Positions 50,701 through 62,700 of a stretch of DNA of 64,000 nt are shown here, piece after piece. Under the pieces are notes generated by a model, which was not told the DNA's origin, made no database searches, and saw only the letters and a program-made list of their open reading frames with translations. Made by a program: the position numbers and the translations under genes. The stretch is from Chionis minor (taxonomy: Eukaryota > Chordata > Aves > Charadriiformes > Chionididae), in NCBI GenBank assembly GCA_013398295.1, contig VZSF01003923.1, positions 241,214-305,213 of the forward strand. The letters are read 5' to 3'. Within the stretch, counting starts at the first letter, position 1; every line of letters begins with the position of its first letter.

Positions 50701-53700
50701 GCATACATCCAGAAACCAGAGCACGTACAACCCAGGAGGCTGAGCCAACGGGAGAGGAAGTCCTAGGCAATATGTTTTTAAGAAAATATCTGGGAGAGGT
50801 GAAGAAAGATATGATGCAATCAAACAGCAGGGAAAGCAATGAAGGTTATTCAGTCACCGTCTTGTAACCACTGGCAAATAAATCAACTGTAAAAGAGGTT
50901 AAAATGTAATCTAGATAAATTAAGTTATAGTAAATTAAAAATCTATACAGATAACACACAGGACCGAAATGAAAAGAAATATATTCCTGGAAATTAACTG
51001 GAGCATAGAAAGTAAATCATAAATCTGACACCATATTAACACCCAGTGGAATAATTGCCTCAAAGCAAAGATTCAAAAACCCACCAGCATCATACCTAAA
51101 AATATGAGCCTAAAACCGCAGTCCCATTTTACTCTAGATAATGGAATTAACTTTCAAACATCTTCACATATTATTTTAAAACCACACACACAATCAAGTC
51201 ACTTTGTTGGGATTGCACAGTCAAAGCGACTAAAATCCAAGCCCTGATTATGTATGCATTTCGTCCTTAATTCCAAGAACATGCTTGCACAATGTAAATT
51301 AAAAACGCTCCACTGACTGCCTGGCAAAAGCAATTATTAGCTTTCACTGCTGATACTGCAACAAGCAGTTACAGTCCACGGTATGGGCCAGCTAAGCAGG
51401 ACTCTCAGATTTGCGCTCCAAAGGTGTTATTATCAGTGCTGTGTCCTGGTGCCACACGTAAGTGTTCTCCTTTAGCTCAAACACCCTGCCCACAAGGAGG
51501 GATTTTGCATTTATTTTCATTAATACATTAGATTTCTCCCAGTCTGTGGTAGTGCTTTTAATTACAGACAAGTATTTGGTAGGGAATCAATATCCAACGG
51601 CTCCTAAAGTGGCAGAGTCTGGAGACCTAAAAATGAAGAGTGCATTGACTTGCCAAGCAGCACATAGGCAAGAAGGAAAAAGAAAATCCCAGTCCCAAAT
51701 CTGCCCCAATCCAAGAGTAAGAAATACCCAGGGGGAAGGGGAAGGGGAAGGGGGAGTGCAGCCAAGGGCCTCTCCAATTCTGGTCATCAAGAAATCAGAG
51801 GTTCAAGTTCAATTACCAACTTTTGGCAGGGACAGGAGCTTGCATTTGACCTCTCTGGGTACCTATGAGCCTGGTTTTCTAGGGTTTACTAAGACTGCTT
51901 ATTAGAAGCAATATCTATGAGTGAAGAAATCACACCAGAAGCATTTAAACCAGGGAAAACCTCCTTTTTTTTTTTTTTATTTTTTTTAACTGCTTTTTCC
52001 TGGGGCCTCTGTTTCTACCTGTTTCTCTAATGACTCATAATGATGAAGCTTTCCCTTCAGTAGGACAACACCACAGTCCTTCTCCTCTACTCAACCCCTA
52101 CGCCCATGGAGCCTGCAGGGGCCGAACGCTGCCGAGACCTCTCCTTCTCCACCGGCATTGCTGGTACTCAGCCCACAGGTTCAAAGTTTTGGGAGAAAGA
52201 AGAGGGACACGGGCTCATTCATGCACCTTTCACTTCCCCAGAAAACTAGAGTGAAAAACACAACCACCGCAGCCTGAAGGAGACTCCTCAGATGTCCCGT
52301 TTCGGTGCAGGAGGTCACGCGTCAGAGGACGCCTGGCACGTGAAGCCTCACGGCAGCGGAGGGACTGCAGTGACAAATGGCAAGTGCGTTTTCTAGCGGG
52401 GTTCTTCTGGGCAGGAGGCCCAGTGAGTGACACGCCTCTGGCCGCCGCTGGGCACGGTGGCCTCTCAGCAACCAGGTGATGCCCACGTGGCAGAGGCAGC
52501 TGACCGGCACACCGAGCGATTCACCGGCCAGCTGGGTCTGATTGGCAGGAGGAACAGACGAAATGTGGCGACGCTGAAAGGTAAAATACCCGAATGGCAT
52601 TTGTGAGCCTCACCCTACAAGGACGAGACACAGCAAAGCTGGTTCTCCAGGAATCGAGCTACCAACAGCAGATGTTTAAGTTGGAGCTTGTCAACACAGA
52701 TTTTAAAATAATGGCACTGATTACTCATTTGATAGTCACATTACAGTGAAAAGCACATGGAAGCGTCCATCAGCTAATTTAATTATATCTGTGGGAAGAC
52801 CTGTCAGTCTGAAAAATTATGCTAAAAAAGCAGAGAGGGAGAGAAGAAAACCAAAATTAAGCTGCCAAGCGCAGACAGCAAATTCCTCCCTCCAGAACTG
52901 TAGTCACATTTTGCAATTATTTTTTTCAGCTCTCTTTGTGCCTCTCTTGAGTTTGCTCTTTGAGAATAACCGAGCAATAAGTTGCCAGATGCGAAGCACG
53001 TGCATTACTCTGGGGCTTTGTTGTTTCTACAGAGGCCAAGGAGGGCGAGAAGCCAGCAGAATATGATGGTGAAGCACCTCATACATACTCAGTACAGAAA
53101 CGGCGCGACCATTGCTGGGAAGAAGGTGAGGGGTGAGTTACGGGACAGAACACAGAAATCAAATGGTTTTACAAAGTGAATTTGCCAGTTCAAAGCAGCA
53201 CAGCTATGGAGCTCACCCCAGACAATGTCTGACAAGAGGCTGGACTGTCCTGGAATCAGGTTGTATACTCTAAACCTCAGCTGACATCTAGATAAATACT
53301 CAGGAGGAACAGCCTGGGGATACAATGGGGCTTTTCAGCCAAAACCTGGTCCCAACCAAGGCAGAGGAAACTCTCCTAATGAGCTAGTTCACAAAAGCTT
53401 GCACAGATGGGAAGGCTTGCAAAAAGAAGACTTAAAGTTGTTGGTTTCAGGGCAAAGGTTCAAGACTCCATGTCTCGCTCTGAGGGCAGATGTGCCCCCA
53501 GTGAGGTAGCAGGGGATCAGGAGGGAAGAGAGTGCCATGAAAGCAGAAGCAGCTATAAAACAATGCTAGTTCAAATCTAATAAGCAGGAAACATTAAAAG
53601 AAAATTACATTTTGCTGTTATTTCTATACAGCCTTCCATCTGAATATCTTGCAAACAGCAATCAGTCAAGCCATCCAATGTGCCCTGGAAAGGTCCGTTC

Positions 53701-56700
53701 TTATTCACCAGGGTATTGACAGAAAACAAACAAACAAACCAACCCAGCAACCAAATAACAAAGAAATCCCACAATTCCAAGATGATCGTGGTCCATCAGA
53801 ACTTTAATCTGAGCTGAATTATGTCCTCAGTGATTCATTTGATGTCACGCCGCAGGTATAGGGCAGACCTGGGATCACGTGCATCACATCCTACCCCTGC
53901 GCTGAATTTCTTCATCACGAGAAGAAACCTTTTCACGACCCACCATCAAACTTGTGAAATAACAAGACACCAACTTGAGGGAAAGCGCAGCTCTTACCAC
54001 TGAGATGGTGTAAGCTCACGAGTTTACTCCCAAGTTCTCCTACTATGGAACTACAGACACTGTCAACACTAGATGTTGATGGGGAGCTACCACAACGCCC
54101 TGCACCGCCTCTGGAGCGCTCCCTTTCTGTCCCTTGACGACTCTACTGGCTTAGGGCAGGAGCAGGACATTATTGCAAAGCAGCCCAGGCAGTCACATAC
54201 CTTTCACCGAAAGCTGATAGAGCATTCTATCCCCTTCACAGGTGCACTCGTAAACTCCAGCATCCTCTGCTGCAGCGTTGCGGATTTTCAGGATGTGCTT
54301 CTTCCCTACAGTTTCAAGTTCATATTTTTCACCGGCCTTGAGCTCTTTCCCATCCTTCATCCACTTCACAGTAGCTTCCGCATCTGAAAGCTCAGCCTGG
54401 AGTTTGGCTTCTTCTCGCAGCCGAGCAGAGACCTTTTCTATATCTCTGCTCTTGTTGGTGAATCTCACTGCAGCACCTGTCAGCAACAAAGGCTTTGTTA
54501 TTTCAAGTTATAGAGAGATAACCTGTCCCTGATACATGTCTGCTGTAGACTGTGAGATCTTTGAAAAAGTAGTAGGTCCTGTTCCTGCCCTCACACTCGT
54601 GTCAACACCAAGCAATTTTTACCAGTTCAGGAGACTTGATCTGGTTCTATTGCCAGAGTCACTAAGAAAACCCAGAAAAGCACATCTTTCTCCTGACTAA
54701 TAATATTCTAAACATGCTTCTGCAGAGATTTTTCACCCGAAGTCAAACAGAATGAATGTCTGTCCATTATCTTTTGCCATGCAATGTGGGGAGATACAGA
54801 TGTTATCATAATTTTGTAGAGGAAAGCTGGAGCATCCAACTCTCACTGTTAAATTGAGTTACATGATATCAACTCCTACATCACACACATCTACAGTAGA
54901 CTAAAAAACCTCCAAGAAAAAAAGAAAAAAAAAAAACACCTTTGTTAGTAATTGGTCTTCCTTTACTTTTGAACGACTCCACCACAGTCAGGAAGACTAG
55001 GCAAACCTGGAGCTGAAATTCCTGCTCTAAAGTGACTCAGTGGTAGATCTGGTGACAGAATCCACTCACTCATGGTTATAACTACAGGAATTCACGGGCT
55101 GATGTTAAGCAGTTTAGTTCAGATACCAACTGGCTGGATCCACAGATTCGCTCTGAACTCTGTGCTATCGTGGTGAGGTCATTACCAGGACCTACATTAG
55201 TTCATATGATGCAATTTCAGGTACTTTCTACAGTCCAGGCATCAGTGAAAGCCTCCAGACACAGTTCTAATCATCAGGTCACAGCAACGGTCCCACGACT
55301 GGAAGAAGAAAGAACAGTGATCAAACCAAATACCTTTCACTCTCATCTCGGTGCTGGTGTCAACATTATTGGCAACAAATTTCACTTCTGCTCCATCATC
55401 ATTCTTGGTGACGTTCTTTATGATTAGGGTGTGAGTAGTTTGGGTTCTCTTAATGATGTAGGTCTCACTTTCCTGTAAGACTTTACCATTAAGGTACCAA
55501 GAGCCGGAACATGTCTTCGTGAGGTCAACAGTAAAGAGGGCATCCCCTCCGGGTACAGCTTCAACCGTTGTCAGGGGGGTTTTCACAGCCAGGACCGGTT
55601 CTAGGGAAGAACAACACATATCAGAGACCAAAGGACCGCCACGCTGGAGAACAGTCCTTCCTAAGACCGAAGTTCTTGGGGTAAACAAGACAGGAGAATA
55701 AAAATTTGCATGCACTGAAGGCAATGCACAGTTGGTCAACAGGATTTGATTTCTACAGCTGCAGGTAACTGACCTCTGGCATGAGGGTGAGTCCTCCATC
55801 TCCAGGGAAGGAACAACAGGCCTGTTTTATTGATTTTTTTTTTTCCCCCTAAGATGCTTAAAGGCATAACGAGACTGAAACACCTAGGTTCCCCAACAAG
55901 TGTGCTATTTATTTAATAACCAGTATTATTGTTAGATTTCCGAGAGATCTTAAGGAGGCCACCCAGCCTGCCAGTCACTTCTAAATATTCTAGGAAAACA
56001 CAAGTATATTTAGACAGCTAGGGAAAGGGACGATGCAACAACAGGACACGGGATGATCAAAGTCTGTGCAGGTATTGTCCAGTGCAAGGAAGCAAAGGAA
56101 GAAGCGATCCCATCGCACACAATGATTCTATGGGCACACTGGCACCCTAGAAAAAAAGTAAAAAAAACCCCATATTTTGCCTAGACACTCTAAGATCTAA
56201 GAGAGACTGGCTGGAATTTGGTTTTCATGACAGTATGATCACCCATAAATATTCTCTAGGTGTAAGTTTCATGTCTCATTTATATACTGAAATTTATAAC
56301 TTTATTTATATTATAATTATATAAGTATAACCTCATTTTTTCCTTTCATACCAGGTCTAGAAGAAGCCTTTACAGGCTTAATGTCCACTGCAGAGAGCTC
56401 TGCCTCTCGCAGAGCCTGGTGTGAGATACTGGAACGTCTCACAGCTCTATCACAGAAACCCAACCCCCATCGCTCTGGTGACGGTCAGGGGTTGAAGTGA
56501 GACAGGAGAACGAGCAGCAAAGGGAAAAAGGTTTTGCTGTGCAACTGCTCTATCGCCCTCAAAGTCCCGGGAAACATCTTTAGAGCACCCACGCGGCAGA
56601 TCAGCACGACCGACCCTAGGGATTCCATGATTTTGTGATGGGTTTGTGCTCACCGAGGTGCATGCTCCCTGGGAACTCCAGGTAGGGGCTCTGTCCATAG

Positions 56701-59700
56701 GCGTTGACTGCGGACACTCTGAACTGATAGTCGGCCTCTTCCGACAGGTCGCTCACCGTGAACTCTGGGACAGGGACATGAGACTCGTGGCACCTCACCC
56801 AGGTAAAGCCAGTTAGTTTCTTGCGTTCCACGACGTAGCCGTCGATTGGAATGGGACGGTCCATCTTCGGAGGGGACCATGCCAGTGTCACTGAGGTTTC
56901 TGTTTTATTTTTCACCACAGGGTCAGCCGGGGGTTGGGTGGGAGGTTTTTTGGGAGCTGCACAAAGGAAAAAAATAAATAAAACAAAAATGTCAGAGTGG
57001 AGAAGCTGCTGTGCCTCACTGCAAAAAAAGAGAGTTTACGCTAGTCTAAATGCTACTCTAAGATAGTAATCCTCTGTAAAACATTGATGTGAGATGGAAA
57101 AATGAGTGAATGGACAGAAGATGCTTTGGGGCTGCATTATACAACGATGTACTATACTCCTGCCTCCAGAGCTAAACATATGGGATTTTTACACAATGTC
57201 ACAACTGTCTACACAAAGAGTCCGCAACAAACAATTCGTGGACTTAAGTTTTCAGTGATAGACTCAGACCACACCACTTCCTATACAGCTCCCGGGTAAA
57301 GCAGACTAACACTCAACTTGTTATTTTCACTCAGAAGATGGGTAAAACCACCATCAAAGGTTGCTCAACATTCCGTGCACCAAATTCCTGTTCCACTTCC
57401 TCAGTGTGAGCCCATGCTAAAAAAGTAAAAGGCATCAATGGGATTAGCCTGGTGAGTCAGCAGAAATTTGCTCTGCATCCACCTGCTCAATAGGCATCAT
57501 TCCACAGGGACAGTTGCAGTAATATTTTAGGTGTGCTGGTATTTATCTTCTGTCAGAATTTCACTGATGACCCCACAGTCAGGAACGTAGATATGCCTGA
57601 GAGAACCAATGTGTGACAAGGCACCACTGCATCAAGAAAGAGCGTGGCGATATTTTGCCACAGGTGTGGCACCCTGTGCGGCAACGTAAATCCATCCCAC
57701 AAAAAGCAGCCTGTGCCAGGCGTCTACGTCCTCCATTTCTTCTCAAGAACCTGTTCCAGCCACACACTTAAACATTTCAGCCCAGATCCTCAGAGGATTT
57801 CAGCAAAGAGCAGCTAAACATTGTACAATTGCAACATTTCAGAGATAAAAGACAGATATGAACAAAGAGGGCATAGGTTTCAGAGTTATGGAGATCTCAG
57901 TTGCTTGTTAGACAGGCTTGGAAGTTCTCTGCAGCTGCTTTCATCTGGGTATCCGTCCCCAGTCCTGCTTCTGAATTTCATGTTATTCCCCACTCAGAAG
58001 GTCTTTTGTAACTTTGACTTCCAAGAGCAATAACTGTCATTGGGGATCTCTGGTTTAGTAATTTATGCAGAGCCAGGCTTTGGGGTTGGGGAATTAACTT
58101 CAAATGGAAATGACAAAGAAACATCCCTACCGGGAAACCCTACAATCGAGGAGATGTACCTGAGGTCACAAATTTATCCCTGCAGGTATACATATAATGA
58201 AGATTCACGTTCACCCCTTCATTCCTCTTGAAACTTTTAGAGAGGGCTAAAATCCCATCAGAGTTATTGTACTGATGCCACTGATATGGTCAGGAATCTA
58301 GGAATTATCTGATATACTCTAGCTACCCATCTACTGGCACAGTAAAGGATTCATTTAATTTAGTTTTGGCTCTCGGAAAGTTAGGTGTCTGGTTTAAGTC
58401 AGTCATCCAGACTCCAACTCTAATCCCATGGGGAGCAGCACACTCAGGAGCAATTCATCCCAGCTTAAAAAAGGTGTGTGAGATAGGTGAAATCATAGAT
58501 TAGTTAAAGTTGGAAGGGACCTTAAAGATCATCTAGTTCCAACCCCCTGTCACAGGCAGGGACACCTCCCACTACACCAGGCTGCTCCAAGCCCCATCCA
58601 ACCTGGCCTTGAACACCTCCAGGGATGGGGCAGCCCCAGCTTCTCTGGGCAACCTGGGCCAGGGGCTCACCACTCTCAGGGTAAAGATTTTTTCCCTAAT
58701 ATCTAATCTAAATCTCCCCTCTTTCATTTTAAAACCGTTCCCCCTCATCCTGTCGCCACGCTCCCCGATCCAGAGTCCCTCCTCATCTCTCCTGGAGCCT
58801 CTCTAGGTCCTGGAAGGGGCTCTAAGGTCTCCCCGGAGCCTTCTCTTCTCCAGGCTGAAGAACCCCAACTCTCCCAGCCTGTCCTCCCAGCAGAGGGGCT
58901 CCAGCCCTCAGATCATCTTCATGGCCTTCAACAGGCCCGTGTCCTCCTTATGTTGGGCACCCCAGAGCTGGACACAGTATTCCAGGTGTGGTCTCATGAG
59001 AGTGGAGCAGAGGGGCAGAATCCCCTCCCTCACAGTGAATCACACATTGCAGATACTCAAGTGTTCGTGACGATAGAGGGAGCCTGTCCCATGAGCCCAG
59101 CCTAAAAAACTCAACTCGGGGACAACAGATCTGCTCTCTGCCTCAGTTTACCCACCTGTAAAAACAGGCATGGTAACAATGCAAGGCACTGACCAAATAA
59201 TACACAAACCTTGCTTGCCTGGTAAAGGCTATTAAAACAGCCAACACTGATCTTGTCCAGCTAATTGAAAAAGATGGCAACATAGTGCACAGGATACTTC
59301 AAGCAGCTAATCAGGTATGCATGAAGAGTAAAAATAGGAAATCTCAGTGCGATACACTTTTCCTTCATTACATAAATAGACACATAAGTGTTTTGGGGTG
59401 CACAGTTACCAGCCTGTCAGTGATTGCTGCTCAGAGCTAGATGCCAAAGGTTCCATTAGTGTAGCAATAAGCTGAATACTAGACGTTGGAATAAGATCTC
59501 CTGACCTTACCATCAGAAGCCATAATGTAATATTTTCTTCAGAGATACCTGCTTGTGGGAAGGCAGCTTCTTACCTTTTTCTATTCCATGAATCAATATT
59601 TGCTTCAGAACATAAACAGCAGAGTCGAAAAACAAACTGAACATTGTCGTTCCCATTGAATAGGTGCTTGGTTGGATGTTAAAGACTTCCAAATACCTTA

Positions 59701-62700
59701 GAAAGTGTCACAATGTTAAGTGTGACAAGTACCTCATTTTTTTCCTCATTTTAGCTTGATAGCATCAGAATGCCCAACCAAGCTAGATAACACAGCAGCT
59801 ACAAACCTGTATTGAAAGATTTATTTTTACCACTGAGTAACTGCAATTCGGAGGTGGTGGTGGGAGAAAAGTAGTGTTATTCTTCCCAAATGGTGACTAG
59901 AGTTGGTGACCTGTTCACGTGCAAACTGGAACTGCAGCAGAACCAGAAACAACACGTGGTTCTCTGTCTTTAATGAAGCAGGTTTTGCCTAGGAAATGCG
60001 ATACCATCGAAATAAAGCATCGTAAAATTAGGCAACTTCACCAAAATTTAATTTTGGGTCTGATCTCAACTACACTGCACCTGCTGCTACTGCTCTGTCA
60101 GTGGAAACCCTGGCTCAGATCAGACGTGCCAGCTGAAGGAATTCTCCAGCCTGAGTGTTGTATCAGGCTCCCCAAGTAAAGCTAATCAAGGCAAAGGTCC
60201 CCTCTTTCAGCATAATTACCATCAATTCAGAGGGTCTTCCTAACTTTGCCGTGTCAAAGCGGATGAGATAGGAACTAGCTTTGTTGGTCTCCACAAAAGG
60301 GAGGAGACTACATTTCTCCTTTTTTCTTGCAGGTTTTTTTTTGTTTAATGTTTTACTTTAATGCAAACAGCTTGAGAAGCTAAAACCAAAGATGTTTCGG
60401 GTTTGGTGAATGCTTGACTGCCCCTGAAATGCTTCATGTGCATGTGCGTAGATGTTCCTTCACAGATGTTTTTGCTTTCTAGAATGGAAATACTGAACCA
60501 AAATCCTTCAGGGCACATATCTACTTCCCTATCACAGCCACCATACCCACAAGCTACCCTCCTGTCTCTGTAGACTCAAGCCCTAGGGAAGGAATGGAAC
60601 GCTTGCCAACTCTCCCCTCCAAATCCTCAGCAAAGAGAGAGAGGGAGTGATCAGTGGCCCCTATTTGCTAGAAGCGGCGTTATCCCCACAGCAAGAATTG
60701 CTAAATGCCCCTCAAAGGAATGAATGATTTTGGAAAATGGAGGTCAGCACGTAGCAGGAGCACCCACGCTGCTCTATGTACAATGAAGTAAGGCAGCTGC
60801 AAGGTATGAAACTTACACAACGTTTTCTAAGCACCTCCTGAGGGGAGAACACACATGTCCCTCACCACGTGTTTCCCTCAGTTATAGGTTTATGTTCACT
60901 CCAGCACGAAATGAGAATGGCGTGGAGAAGGCAATGTTTGGGCCATGCTTTTCCCCCGGGACTCCTCTCTGATTTGATCTATCTGAAACAGCTCACAACA
61001 CAAGCATTCAGGCTGTTGGTCTTTTGTGGCAAACATCAAACCTTCTGCTGTCTTGGGACAACAAACTTACCAGGGCAGTACCTAAACCAACAGTGCTAAC
61101 ACGGGAGTACCTGCTTGCTGGGGAAGACACAGCACCAAGGCCAAATAAAACTGAAGCTTACTGGTCACAGTGAACTGGGTAGAAGTCCTGCTTTCGTCAG
61201 CCAGGAAGGCGATCTCACCAGCATCTTCCATCTTACACTCTCGGATGATCATGGTATGTTGCTTGCCAGAACACGTGATGGATATTCGATCACTGGGTTT
61301 CACCTCTTCTTTATTTTTCAGCCATCGGATGTTCTGGCATTCATTGTCCAGCTCCACACAGAAGATAGCTGTATCATTTATGAAGACCGCAGTCTTCCGT
61401 GGCAGTTTTTTAATGATGTTCCCTTTAAATAAGAAAGTAATTATTATCAGCAAACAGCAGATATTAAAGTCTCTGGCAACACTGGGCCATCCAGACTACA
61501 ACAGGACTAGTCAACAGCTGTCACCTAATCAGAATGTTGTAGACACTGTGCAGACATCCCAAAATTAATTCCTAGGCTCTGAGTGACACAGAACAGATAA
61601 TCCTAAGGAGTCATTTTGGCCTTCAAGGAGAGAAAAGCAATCTTGTTTGACTACAGTCGCTCATGTTTCTAGCCTAACATGCAGAATCCACTGTTGGGTA
61701 AACACAAGGTACGTGGCCTTGCCAAGAACAGATTTGACAGTGATATGGCTTTCATTGCCCGCATATGCTAGGAATTCAAATTAAAAGTTTACTAAAGTAG
61801 GTCAGTCTTAAACCAGACAGGTCTCTCATGTGTCTTTGGGATTTTGCTGCCATCAGATGACCAGTAAGTGTCATAAACAAGAGGGGAAACACACCTGAAT
61901 TAATAGAAAATACACTGAAAACCTCAGATTTCTTTTTAGAGTCAACCCAGAAATTCACACGCCATAAACTTCACTTAACTTGTGGCCTTTCCAAGTGACT
62001 GTGCTGATTATGACTTATTAGAATAACTTCAAAGTTACAAGATGCAACTATTCACAGGAAAACCTGGACAAAGAACCAGGAGTCCAGCCCTGCTGACAGA
62101 TGGCTCCAGCCCTGGAACAGTCCCTGTGAGGCTGAAGTGCCCTCACCAGGCCGAGCACCCACAGCTATTGAATGAGAAGCAACGCTGAAGACCTTCATGA
62201 AACAATAGATCAGGGACACGTTTCATCAGTAGAATTCAAGACCCCGATTCTCTGCTCATCTTCCCTAAAGCTTGGCCACGCGTCGGCTTCTTGCTGCCCT
62301 CAGCAGTGTCCCCGTCCCTGCAACCCTTTGTGTCCTGCCAAGCCCTCACATTCTCCCAACCCCACCCTGCTCTCTCGAATCTTCTCTCCCTGGGGCAGGC
62401 GTAGGGCTCCCCCAGGAAGGCTTTGCCCCCTTTCCCTCCTGAGAGCTCAGTCACTCTCTTTTTTTTAACGGAACGTGTTGCCATACCGTAGCACAAACAA
62501 GTAAACCAAGTACCAGCTGTCCTACTGGGGCCAAACACACTTACAACGTTTGGTTGGTCTAGACCCAACAGAAGTTGCAACAAAAAGATGTCTATCTGAA
62601 CTCTCCCCCGTCTCTGGACTAGGTTTCCACTTCTGCCTCCATCCATGTGCACTCTCAACTCCGTGCTAACAATACAAAAAGAAATTTGCCCAAGGATGCA

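Larger units (their letters stand above)
50504..54200 (-). other. Intron between exons 5 and 6
   Basis: 3.7 kb with the quadruplex repeat at 51.7 kb, a poly-T tract, and a GC-richer stretch at 52.1-52.6 kb that has no recognisable content. Confidence 0.7.
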
